Below are positions 41,370 through 49,572 of a stretch of DNA of 64,000 nt, in pieces. The position numbers and the translations under genes were made by a program. The stretch is from Lutimonas vermicola (GTDB lineage: Bacteria; Bacteroidota; Bacteroidia; Flavobacteriales; Flavobacteriaceae): NCBI RefSeq assembly GCF_038433205.1, contig NZ_JBCDNA010000003.1:434001-498000 (forward strand). Direction: 5' to 3'. The first letter of the stretch is position 1; each line of letters starts with the position of its first letter. Under the pieces are notes generated by a model. It was not told the origin of the DNA, did not search any database, and saw nothing but the letters and a program-made list of their open reading frames with translations.

Positions 41370-43232
41370 TTATTTGTTTGTTGTTAGAATCATTGCACCT
41401 TTTTCACTTAAGGTTATGCTGTCTTTCCAAATAATGCTTTTACCGGTAAAAAGGCTCGTCAGTTTTCTGTCTTCAAGAGTCATCTCTTTAAACCTGTTCA
41501 AATCCAATTCAACCGGCTCAGCGTTTTTGTTGAGAATCAAAACAACTACTTCTTCATTCAAGACTCTAAACAATACATAAACATCATTTTGAGGAGAAAA
41601 ATGAATGGTTTTCCCTTCGTGAATGGCCTTACTGCCCTTTCTGAATTGCAGTAAGGTTTTTAAGTAGTGTTGCATCTGTTTTTGCTCTTTGCCAAGTCCT
41701 TCTTCAGTAAAGGCATTCACCTGATCTCCTTCCCATCCTCCGGGAAAATCTGTGCGAATAAGGCCATGATCCCCTGGTTTAGCCGTATTTTCCATAAGGA
41801 TTTCAGTTCCGTAATACAATTGAGGAATTCTTGGAAGCACAAGTAGGTAAGCCATAGCCATTTTTGTCAAAACAGGGTCTTCGTTTAACTGTGTATGGAT
41901 ACGGTCCATGTCGTGATTATCAGGAAATATCATGATGTCTTTTGGACTTGGATAATGAAAATCATTGGCCAGGCCTTCATAGATTTTTACAAAGCCTTTA
42001 TTCCAATTCTCTTCTTCTTTAAGTGCCTCAACCATAGTTTTCTGCATCGGGAAGTCCATGGTTGAGGATAGATTGGAATCATAACCATCTTTATTTTGAG
42101 CCCCATCCTGCCAATAACCTACTAACAAAGGGTTATAGCTCCATTCTTCACCAACAATACTGAAATTAGGATATTCTTTCATGATGGCACCGGCCCAATT
42201 TGACATAAAAACTTTATCCGGATAAGGATAAGTATCCTGACGAATACCACCTAATTGAGCAGTTTCAATCCACCAAATACTGTTTTGTATAAGATAGGTA
42301 GCCATAAAAGGATTGTCCTGATTTAAATCGGGCATCGTATCAACAAACCAGCCTTCTGTCATTTCTTTGGCGTCAATTTTAGCTGCATACATGTCTTGAT
42401 TTGTAGTTCTCTTATGATTGGAAAACACGGGTTTTTCACCAGCCTCAAATCTCGACTGGGAATTTATCCAATCTTCAAATGGAAGGTCTTTCATCCACCA
42501 ATGCTCGCTTCCGCAATGGTTTGCGACCTGATCCATAATCAGTTTAATCCCTTGTTCACTCATTTTTGATGAAAGTTTTATATAGTCTTCCAAAGTCCCG
42601 AACCTGGGATCAATCTCATACAGATCTGTAATTGCATAGCCATGGTAAGAGGTTTTTGGCATGTCATTGGTTAACAAGGGGCAAGGCCATACTGCGGTAA
42701 ACCCCATGTCTTTAATATAAGGGATATGATCAGTAATTCCTTTTATATCGCCTCCGTGACGGGCATAATCATTTTGTCTGTCTAGACCAGATTCTTTTAA
42801 TCCTTTGACAATATCATTTGTGGGATCACCATTAGCAAAGCGATCGGGGGTAATCAAATAGATCACATCTGAACTATTAAAACCCACATATGATTCAGCA
42901 GGTTTTACCCTTGATTTTAACTCATATTCATGTTTGATCTTTTTTTTGCCTTTGGTATCAAAAACAATGCTAAAGCTTCCAGGCTGTGTCTCAGCGCTGA
43001 TCGCCAGATCGATAAAAAGATAATTGGGGCTCTTGGCCTTATGAACCTTGGTAATGCGAACCCCCTGGTAATCAAGTTGAGGGGTATAAAGTGAAATATT
43101 TTCACCTTTTACCAGTAATTGCAGATTACTTTCTTTAAAACCTATCCACCAGTTGGGCGGTTCAATACGATCAATTTGGGCCGTAACAACTGCGTACCAG
43201 AACAAGAAGGATAATAGAAAAATGTTTTTCAT
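41370..43232 (-). CDS. GH13 neopullulanase/cyclomaltodextrinase-like enzyme (SusA-like)
   Basis: 620 residues with a signal peptide (FLLSFLFWYAVVTAQ). An N-terminal cyclomaltodextrinase-type beta domain (IEPPNWWIGFKESNLQLLVKGENIS) covers ~20-120. The GH13 barrel carries I LIMDQVANHCGSEHWW, II GGIRQDTYPYPDKVF, III FSIVGEEWSYNP, IV IFPDNHDMDRI. The domain order matches periplasmic SusA-type neopullulanases that cut imported maltooligosaccharides. It abuts the esterase and lies 14 bp after the GH65 gene. Confidence 0.93.
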   Translation of the reverse strand: MKNIFLLSFLFWYAVVTAQIDRIEPPNWWIGFKESNLQLLVKGENISLYTPQLDYQGVRITKVHKAKSPNYLFIDLAISAETQPGSFSIVFDTKGKKKIKHEYELKSRVKPAESYVGFNSSDVIYLITPDRFANGDPTNDIVKGLKESGLDRQNDYARHGGDIKGITDHIPYIKDMGFTAVWPCPLLTNDMPKTSYHGYAITDLYEIDPRFGTLEDYIKLSSKMSEQGIKLIMDQVANHCGSEHWWMKDLPFEDWINSQSRFEAGEKPVFSNHKRTTNQDMYAAKIDAKEMTEGWFVDTMPDLNQDNPFMATYLIQNSIWWIETAQLGGIRQDTYPYPDKVFMSNWAGAIMKEYPNFSIVGEEWSYNPLLVGYWQDGAQNKDGYDSNLSSTMDFPMQKTMVEALKEEENWNKGFVKIYEGLANDFHYPSPKDIMIFPDNHDMDRIHTQLNEDPVLTKMAMAYLLVLPRIPQLYYGTEILMENTAKPGDHGLIRTDFPGGWEGDQVNAFTEEGLGKEQKQMQHYLKTLLQFRKGSKAIHEGKTIHFSPQNDVYVLFRVLNEEVVVLILNKNAEPVELDLNRFKEMTLEDRKLTSLFTGKSIIWKDSITLSEKGAMILTTNK

Positions 43233-43246
43233 GGGTTTATTTTTTA

Positions 43247-45550
43247 TTAAAGGATCACAAGATCTTTATTGAATATGGTTACCTCTTTACCTGATACGGT
43301 AATATTCACAGGTGTATCAGATTCATTATAGAATTTACATCCTTCATGGTTCTTAAAAACCTTTATAATATGATCTCTATATATGATTTTAAAGGAATAG
43401 GACTTCCAGTTTTTTGGAATTTTAGGGTCAAAAGACAGACTATTATTGAAGTTTCTCATGCCGCCGAAGCCTTGTACAATTGACAACCAGGTTCCTGCCA
43501 TACTGGTGATATGAAGGCCTTCATGAACTTCGTGATTATAATCGTCTAAATCTAGTCTTGATGTTCTTAAATACATTTCATAAGCCTTATCAATTCTGTC
43601 TATTTTGACTGCTAGAATGGAATGAACACATGGCGACAGGGATGATTCATGCACCGTTAAAGGTTCATAAAAATCAAAATGCCTTTTAAGGGATTCCTGA
43701 TCGAAGATATTTTCAAAGAAATAGAAGCCCTGTAATACATCTGCCTGCTTAATATAAGGCGATCTTAAGATTCTGTCCCATGACCATTTTTGATTTATGG
43801 GCCTTTCGGATTTGGGAAGTTCTCGAGCCGGAATCAATTCTTTATCAAGAAAACCGTCCTGCTGAAGATAGATATTGTACTTTTCGCTAAATGGAAAGTA
43901 CATTTGACCTGCCACCTTGCTCCATGTATTGATTTCTGACTCATCCAACGTGACTTTTTCAGCAATACGAACATAATCTTCGGGGTAGTTTTCCTTGAGT
44001 AATTCAATATTTTCAATGGCGTATTCCATGCACCATTTTGCAAGATAATTGGTGTACCAGTTATTGTTTACATTGTTCTCGTATTCATTGGGCCCGGTAA
44101 CACCGAGAATTACATACTGTTCTTTGTCTGCCGAAAAAGTAGCCCTTTGGCTCCAGAACCTGGCAATTGCAATGATCACTTCCATTCCGTGAGAAGCAAT
44201 ATAACCAACATCGCCCGTATAATTTACATAGTTGTAAATAGCATAGACCATGGCTCCATTTCGGTGGATCTCTTCAAAAGTAATCTCCCATTCGTTGTGA
44301 CATTCTTCACCATTCATGGTAACCATAGGGTAGAGGGCTGCTCCCTTATTAAAGCCTAATTTTTGAGCATTTTCAATCGCCTTGTCCAATTGGTTGTAAC
44401 GATAGATCAAAAGGTTCTTTGCGACATTTTTATTCTTTGTGCTCATATAGAAAGGAATACAATAAGCCTCGGTATCCCAGTAGGTACTTCCACCGTATTT
44501 TTCTCCGGTAAAACCTTTAGGGCCTATATTGAGTCGGGAATCCGATCCTGAATACGTTTGGTTGAGCTGGAATATATTGAACCTGATTGCTTGTTGGGCC
44601 TTTATATCTCCGGAGATCATGATATCAGCCGTATCCCATATTTTCTCCCAGGCCTTGTCCTGTCTTTCCAAGAGTGAGTCAAAACCGAGTTCTGATGCCT
44701 TTATCAATTGCCTTTGAGAAACATTGCAAAGTTCTGCATCCGGATGATTCATCGATTGGGTATATCCTCCGTATTTTACAATAGAAAACGTGTCACCACT
44801 ATTAACCATTGTTTTATAACTATATATGATACTTTTATCTGAGGAACTCACCTCTTTTTCCAAATCAATATTAAATTCATTCAGGATAAGTTCATTCTTC
44901 ATCCCGGTACAGACCAGAAATCCTGTTTTCAATGTTTTCGACAGGATATAGGCCTCATCACCTGTTTCCTTTTGGTCGAGTATTTCCCAGAAAAATTCAT
45001 CGTAATTAGCATCTTCATTCATTATTCCGGCATCGATATATGGAGAAAAGGCTATCTCCCCTTGAAAATTGATAGGGGTAACGCTGTATTTAATGGCGCC
45101 AACCTCCTGAATATCCATACTAAGAAACCTTGTAGAAAGTACCTTGACAATGTCACCGTCATCAAACTCAGCTATAAACGAACGGCTAAGAACACCGTTT
45201 CTCATGTCCAATTCTCTTTTGAAATCGATTACTTTGCAGGTGCTGAGATCAAGAGATTTTCCATTGATCGTTACTCCGATTCCAATCCAGTTAGGCGCAT
45301 TCAGTACCTTTGCAAAATATTTGGGATAACCATTTTTCCACCAACCAACCCTGGTTTTATCAGGGTAGTATATCCCTCCGATATAGCTTCCCTGGAAGGT
45401 CTCCCCGGTGTAAAGTTCTTCAAAATTTGCGCGCTGTCCCATCGCTCCGTTTCCAATACTGAAGATACTTTCAGAGGCTGTTATATGTTCTTTGTTAAAA
45501 CCCTCTTCGATTATTTTCCACTCATGTGGTTTTATATAATTCAAATTCAT
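43247..45550 (-). CDS. GH65 maltose phosphorylase (or related disaccharide phosphorylase)
   Basis: 767 residues, no signal peptide, so cytoplasmic. N-terminal beta-sandwich (HITASESIFSIGNGAMGQRANFEE), then an (alpha/alpha)6 barrel with GGSTYWDTEAYCIPFYM, HNEWEITFEEIHRNGAM and GPNEYENNVNNNWYTNYLAKW, the GH65 signature that carries the general-acid Glu. A small C-terminal domain follows. It converts maltose and phosphate to beta-glucose-1-phosphate and glucose. The adjacent beta-phosphoglucomutase gene 11 bp downstream supports beta-G1P as product. Trehalose or kojibiose specificity cannot be excluded from sequence. Confidence 0.92.
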   Translation of the reverse strand: MNLNYIKPHEWKIIEEGFNKEHITASESIFSIGNGAMGQRANFEELYTGETFQGSYIGGIYYPDKTRVGWWKNGYPKYFAKVLNAPNWIGIGVTINGKSLDLSTCKVIDFKRELDMRNGVLSRSFIAEFDDGDIVKVLSTRFLSMDIQEVGAIKYSVTPINFQGEIAFSPYIDAGIMNEDANYDEFFWEILDQKETGDEAYILSKTLKTGFLVCTGMKNELILNEFNIDLEKEVSSSDKSIIYSYKTMVNSGDTFSIVKYGGYTQSMNHPDAELCNVSQRQLIKASELGFDSLLERQDKAWEKIWDTADIMISGDIKAQQAIRFNIFQLNQTYSGSDSRLNIGPKGFTGEKYGGSTYWDTEAYCIPFYMSTKNKNVAKNLLIYRYNQLDKAIENAQKLGFNKGAALYPMVTMNGEECHNEWEITFEEIHRNGAMVYAIYNYVNYTGDVGYIASHGMEVIIAIARFWSQRATFSADKEQYVILGVTGPNEYENNVNNNWYTNYLAKWCMEYAIENIELLKENYPEDYVRIAEKVTLDESEINTWSKVAGQMYFPFSEKYNIYLQQDGFLDKELIPARELPKSERPINQKWSWDRILRSPYIKQADVLQGFYFFENIFDQESLKRHFDFYEPLTVHESSLSPCVHSILAVKIDRIDKAYEMYLRTSRLDLDDYNHEVHEGLHITSMAGTWLSIVQGFGGMRNFNNSLSFDPKIPKNWKSYSFKIIYRDHIIKVFKNHEGCKFYNESDTPVNITVSGKEVTIFNKDLVIL

Positions 45551-45561
45551 AATATCTTGAT

Positions 45562-46215
45562 TTAAGCGATCAAATTCTGTACGAAGCCGATCGTTAATTC
45601 ACTTGTTTCTTTTAATACAAAATCTGCCTCAGACAATACTTTTTTATCCCCGATCCCGATACTCGTCATTCCAGCTAAATTCGCTGCCTGAATTCCTGCC
45701 TGTGCGTCTTCAACAACAATACAATCCTGAGGTTGGACCCCTAATTTTTCGGCAGCTTTAAGAAAGACTTCCGGATCCGGTTTGGCGGTACTCACGTCAT
45801 TACCATCTACGATTGAGTCAAACAGGCCCATAAGATTCAGTGTCTCAAGGATCAATCGTGCATTTTTACTTGCAGAGCCAAGAGAAAAGGGAATCTTTTC
45901 AAACTTTAAATAGTTCAACAAATCATCAATACCAGGTAATATTTCTGTATGATCCATTTTGGCTATATACTTGAGGTATTGTTCGTTTTTTTCGTGAAGC
46001 AATTTTATTTTTATATCATCGTCAAGATGCTTGTTGCCAATCCCAAGCAGAATTTCCAAAGAACGAACACGGCTCACTCCTTTTAATTGCTCATTTTGTT
46101 CTTTTGTAAATTCAAATCCCAGTTGGTTTGCAAGTTCTCTCCAGGCCAGATAATGGTATTTAGCTGTATCAACTATAACACCGTCGAGGTCAAATATAAA
46201 AGCCTTTTTACCCAT
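45562..46215 (-). CDS. pgmB: beta-phosphoglucomutase
   Basis: 217 residues of the HAD superfamily. Nucleophile motif FDLDGVIVDTAKYHYLAW, a cap domain with VSRVRSLEILL, motif II SLGSASKNARLIL, Lys in STAKPDPEVFL, and motif III VVEDAQAGIQAANLAGM. The DGVIVDTAxYHxxAW pattern is typical of beta-PGM rather than generic phosphatases. It isomerises beta-glucose-1-phosphate from the GH65 enzyme to glucose-6-phosphate for glycolysis. It lies between the MFS and GH65 genes. Confidence 0.93.
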   Translation of the reverse strand: MGKKAFIFDLDGVIVDTAKYHYLAWRELANQLGFEFTKEQNEQLKGVSRVRSLEILLGIGNKHLDDDIKIKLLHEKNEQYLKYIAKMDHTEILPGIDDLLNYLKFEKIPFSLGSASKNARLILETLNLMGLFDSIVDGNDVSTAKPDPEVFLKAAEKLGVQPQDCIVVEDAQAGIQAANLAGMTSIGIGDKKVLSEADFVLKETSELTIGFVQNLIA

Positions 46216-46221
46216 CTTTAA

Positions 46222-47571
46222 TTATTCGGTTTTAAGTATAACTTCATCGTCCACATCCTTTACTTTGGCAACCAGGGCTGCCGCAATTAAAAATGAGATA
46301 CCACTGATGACCAGGGCATAAATAGGATTTCCACCATATACATACTTTACGATTGGCCCCCCTATTAGTGCATTTATGATTTGTGGAATTACGATGAAAA
46401 AATTGAAAATCCCCATATATACACCCATTTTCATTGGAGGAATAGATCCTGCAAGAATTGCATATGGCATGGCTAAAATACTTGCCCATGCCACCCCTAC
46501 ACCTACCATTGAAAGAATAAGCCAATTCTCATCCGGGGCGAAGTATATTGACAAGAGTCCAATTCCCCCGATAATCAATGATACGGCATGAGTTCTTTTC
46601 CGTCCAACTTTTTTAGCGATGGCGGGTAAAAAGAAGGCATAAACTGCAGAAACAGCATTGTATACCCCAAATAAAATCCCCACCCAGTCTCCTGCATTCT
46701 GATAGGTTGCAGAATGAGTATCATCCAAAGCTAAACCATACACATGATGCGCAATGGCCGGTGTTGAGAATACCCACATACCAAATAGTCCAAACCATGA
46801 AAAGAACTGTACCCAGCTCAATTGCCTCATCGTTAGTGGCATATTCTTAAAATCCGTAAAAATATTGAGCAAACTTGATTCTTCTATTTTTTCTTCTTCG
46901 GTAAGCCCGTTGATCAAGGCCATTTCTTCCGGAGAATATTCTTTAGTCGTAAAGACGGTAATCAGTATACTGACCATTAATACACCGGCTCCGATGATAA
47001 AAGAGAGCATCAGGTTCAAGGGAACCTTCCCGGGTTCTGCGGTATTTGATATTCCGATCCAGTTTGTAAGAACATAAGGCAACCATGAGCCGATCACCGC
47101 TCCAATTCCAATGAGTATAGTTTGTACGCTAAACCCTAAAGTTCTTTGGTCACTTGGCAATACATCTGCTACGAGTGCCCTGAATGGTTCCATGGCAATA
47201 TTAAATGATGCATCCATAATCATCAGCATTCCCGCGCCCACCCACAGTGCGGGCATAAATGCCGTAAACATATCGGCATTAGGCATCAAAATCAAGCCAA
47301 AAGAAGCCAGGATAGCACCTGTAAGAAAGAACGGCCTCCTTCTTCCAAGCTTCGTCCAGGTTTTATCACTGTAAAAGCCGATAATCGGTTGAACGATTAA
47401 ACCGGTTAGAGGAGCAACAATCCAGAACCACGACAATTCATGAACATCGGCGCCAAAAATTTGTAATACCCTTGAAGCGTTTGCATTTTGAAGGGCAAAG
47501 CCCATTTGAATACCCAGAAAACCAAAGCTTAAATTCCAGATTTCCCAAAAACTGAGACGTCTTTTTTCCAT
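46222..47571 (-). CDS. MFS sugar transporter, probably for maltose/maltooligosaccharides
   Basis: 449 residues with about twelve membrane segments, starting WEIWNLSFGFLGIQMGFALQNANASRVLQIFGADVHELSWFWIVAPLTGLIVQP in outline. The loop 2-3 motif DKTWTKLGRRRPFFLTGA is typical of SLC45/GPH-like disaccharide transporters. A soluble central loop lies at ~205-235. It would carry disaccharide across the inner membrane for phosphorolysis. It is the first gene of the minus-strand operon and lies 204 bp downstream of the LacI-gene stop. A weak -7 TATATTTG occurs on the minus strand at 47755-47762. Confidence 0.88.
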   Translation of the reverse strand: MEKRRLSFWEIWNLSFGFLGIQMGFALQNANASRVLQIFGADVHELSWFWIVAPLTGLIVQPIIGFYSDKTWTKLGRRRPFFLTGAILASFGLILMPNADMFTAFMPALWVGAGMLMIMDASFNIAMEPFRALVADVLPSDQRTLGFSVQTILIGIGAVIGSWLPYVLTNWIGISNTAEPGKVPLNLMLSFIIGAGVLMVSILITVFTTKEYSPEEMALINGLTEEEKIEESSLLNIFTDFKNMPLTMRQLSWVQFFSWFGLFGMWVFSTPAIAHHVYGLALDDTHSATYQNAGDWVGILFGVYNAVSAVYAFFLPAIAKKVGRKRTHAVSLIIGGIGLLSIYFAPDENWLILSMVGVGVAWASILAMPYAILAGSIPPMKMGVYMGIFNFFIVIPQIINALIGGPIVKYVYGGNPIYALVISGISFLIAAALVAKVKDVDDEVILKTE

Positions 47572-47775
47572 AATTAATTCTTATTTGATTGGTTGAATTC
47601 AGTTGACAAAGCACCAAAAATAAGCGATAAAAAAGCTTTTATGCCTTTCGGATGAAAAAAATCAATAAATTCTAATGAGGAAAGGCTGTAAGCCTATCCG
47701 TATGTGTGAAGTATTAAATAATTAGCAAGTTGTGAAATATATACTAATAGCCAGCAAATATATAAAATTTATTGA

Positions 47776-48813
47776 TTAATTATGAAATTCGACTTTTTTT
47801 GTTGAATTGCGAATTTTCAGATCAGTCTGGATCAAACTTGTTTTATATTGATAATGAGTATCTTGAGAATCAATTTCATCAAGCAATAGTTCCAGTGCTT
47901 TTTGACCCATGGTTCTCCCGTGCTGCGCCACAGTAGTTAAGGAAGGCGTCGTGAATTCAGAGATCAAACCGTCAGTAAATCCAATAACTTCAATATCTTC
48001 AGGGACATTATAGCCAAAATTTCTGGCCACTTTCATAACAGTAGCAGCATAGATTTCATTGACCGCGAAAATACCATCAGGGATAATACCGCCTTCAAAA
48101 AGTACTGACAGTTGTTCTTCGATCGAGATTTTATCATTTACTTTTACGACAAGATCTTGATTAGCTGGAATATTGTTCTCGTATAAAGCTTTGAGATAAC
48201 CTTCTTTTCTTTCATTCCCAACAGTTACATAATCAGGAGTTGTCAATAAAGCAATATGTGAGCATCCGTTTTTAATGAGCTGTTCAGTTGCAAGAAAAGC
48301 ACCTCCTTTATCATCTGCGATTACCTTATTGCAATTAATTTGGTCTACCACCCTGTCAAACATCACCAAAGGTATCCCGTTGTTGATTAATTCGTTAAAA
48401 TGTCGGTAGTCATCTTTTTCTTCTGTTTCTTTGGCAACCGAAACGATGATTCCATCCACTACACCATTAGCTAGCATTTCGAGATTTAAGACTTCTTTTT
48501 CATACGACTCATTCGACAAACAGATCATTACATTATAACCTTTTTCATTGGCAAGTTTTTCGATTCCTGTAATCACTTTAGTAAAAAAATGGTGCACAAT
48601 TTCAGGAATGATGACCCCAATGGTTTTTGTTTTTTGATTTCTTAAATTAAGCGCTAAACTATTTGGTTTATAGTGGTAATATTTGGCAAATGCCTGTATC
48701 CTCTCTTTAACCTCCGAACTAATTTCGTGGCTGTTTTTTAAAGCTTTGGACACCGTAGAAATCGATACGCCAAATTCTTTTGCAATTTTCTTAAGAGTAA
48801 TCTTGTGTTTCAT
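47776..48813 (-). CDS. LacI-family transcriptional regulator of the alpha-glucan locus
   Basis: 345 residues. The N-terminal HTH and hinge are ITLKKIAKEFGVSISTVSKALKNSHEISSEVK and YHYKPNSLALNLRNQKTKTIGVIIP. The periplasmic-binding-protein-like sensor domain shows VDGIIVSVAKE, IPLVMFDRVVDQINCNKVIADDKGGAF and EVIGFTDGLISEFTTPSLTTVAQ. It sits between the two halves of the locus and is divergent from susC. The likely inducer is a maltose-type sugar. A 16-bp palindrome with a central CG at 49432 is a candidate operator. Confidence 0.94.
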   Translation of the reverse strand: MKHKITLKKIAKEFGVSISTVSKALKNSHEISSEVKERIQAFAKYYHYKPNSLALNLRNQKTKTIGVIIPEIVHHFFTKVITGIEKLANEKGYNVMICLSNESYEKEVLNLEMLANGVVDGIIVSVAKETEEKDDYRHFNELINNGIPLVMFDRVVDQINCNKVIADDKGGAFLATEQLIKNGCSHIALLTTPDYVTVGNERKEGYLKALYENNIPANQDLVVKVNDKISIEEQLSVLFEGGIIPDGIFAVNEIYAATVMKVARNFGYNVPEDIEVIGFTDGLISEFTTPSLTTVAQHGRTMGQKALELLLDEIDSQDTHYQYKTSLIQTDLKIRNSTKKVEFHN

Positions 48814-49366
48814 ATCCTTTGTCCAAAATTAATCGAAAAGACGACATAGTAAGCTTGAGTTTTTAATTTTTTTTAAATAAATCACTTGTCAATGACAGTT
48901 CTTTTAAACTGATTAAATTTCAATTATTGTTAGGAAGAATTTTCTCTGATACCTGTTAAAACTGATCATTTAAACTATGGTTTTATACTGATTTTTATCT
49001 TTTCACGCCTATTTTTCACGCTAATTTCGATGGCCTTAAACCTCAAGAATCCCCTTAAATCAATGTTTTCAAAATAATAAGCGTCAAAAATACATTTATT
49101 TTGTCCAAATATTTGGGAAATTCAATTTTTTACTATTACTTTACATAGAACAAAGCACTATTAGCGAGGTGTTTAAGCCTCTGTTAACTGATCAGCCAAT
49201 GGTGAAACTTAATTTTGAAATGTTCTTAATTTTAATGTGACCTCATCTTTGGTTAAAAATAAGCAATTTACAAGAGCCAAAAAAACTTTTAACGAGCCCA
49301 ATGCTAAATACTCATTTTAAGCCTTAGATATTAATTATTTAACAATCATTGAAACTTATTTTTCGA

Positions 49367-49449
49367 TTTTCGTAACATATTTAGGCAGGCACGATTTTCA
49401 CTCCAACGTTTTCGTAAGAAAACTTATCAACACGAAATCGTTTTCGTAA
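49367..49449 (+). repeat. three direct repeats TTTTCGTAA upstream of susC
   Basis: TTTTCGTAA occurs at 49367-49375, 49409-49417 and 49441-49449, with start-to-start spacing of 42 and 32 bp (about four and three helical turns). This suggests binding on one DNA face. They lie 124-206 bp before the susC ATG. Confidence 0.55.
49432..49447. promoter_or_regulatory. candidate LacI-type operator upstream of susC
   Basis: ACGAAA-TCGT-TTTCGT is a perfect 6-bp inverted repeat around TCGT, centred on CG as in typical LacI-family operators. It overlaps the third TTTTCGTAA repeat. The regulator gene is divergent from susC 0.6 kb away. Confidence 0.5.
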
Positions 49450-49572
49450 TTTTTTTGGAGGCCAAAATTAGTGTTAAATTCATGTTAAGGATATAAATTC
49501 GTCGCGTGAAATATTAAATAAACAGCAAGTTTAATTACAAATCATAATGCTTAATAACTAAATTCATGATAT

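Larger units (their letters stand above)
48814..49572. other. 759-bp LacI-susC intergenic region with long AT-rich leader
   Basis: No ORF of coding character is seen on either strand. The last 210 bp hold three direct copies of TTTTCGTAA and a LacI-type palindrome (annotated separately). I cannot place a convincing -33/-7 pair. The length allows separate promoters for lacI and susC and a long susC leader. Confidence 0.6.

Noticed and set aside
41370..43232. SusA-like GH13 as a cytoplasmic cyclomaltodextrinase
   Set aside because: A signal peptide ending VVTAQ is visible at the N-terminus, so a periplasmic enzyme is more likely.
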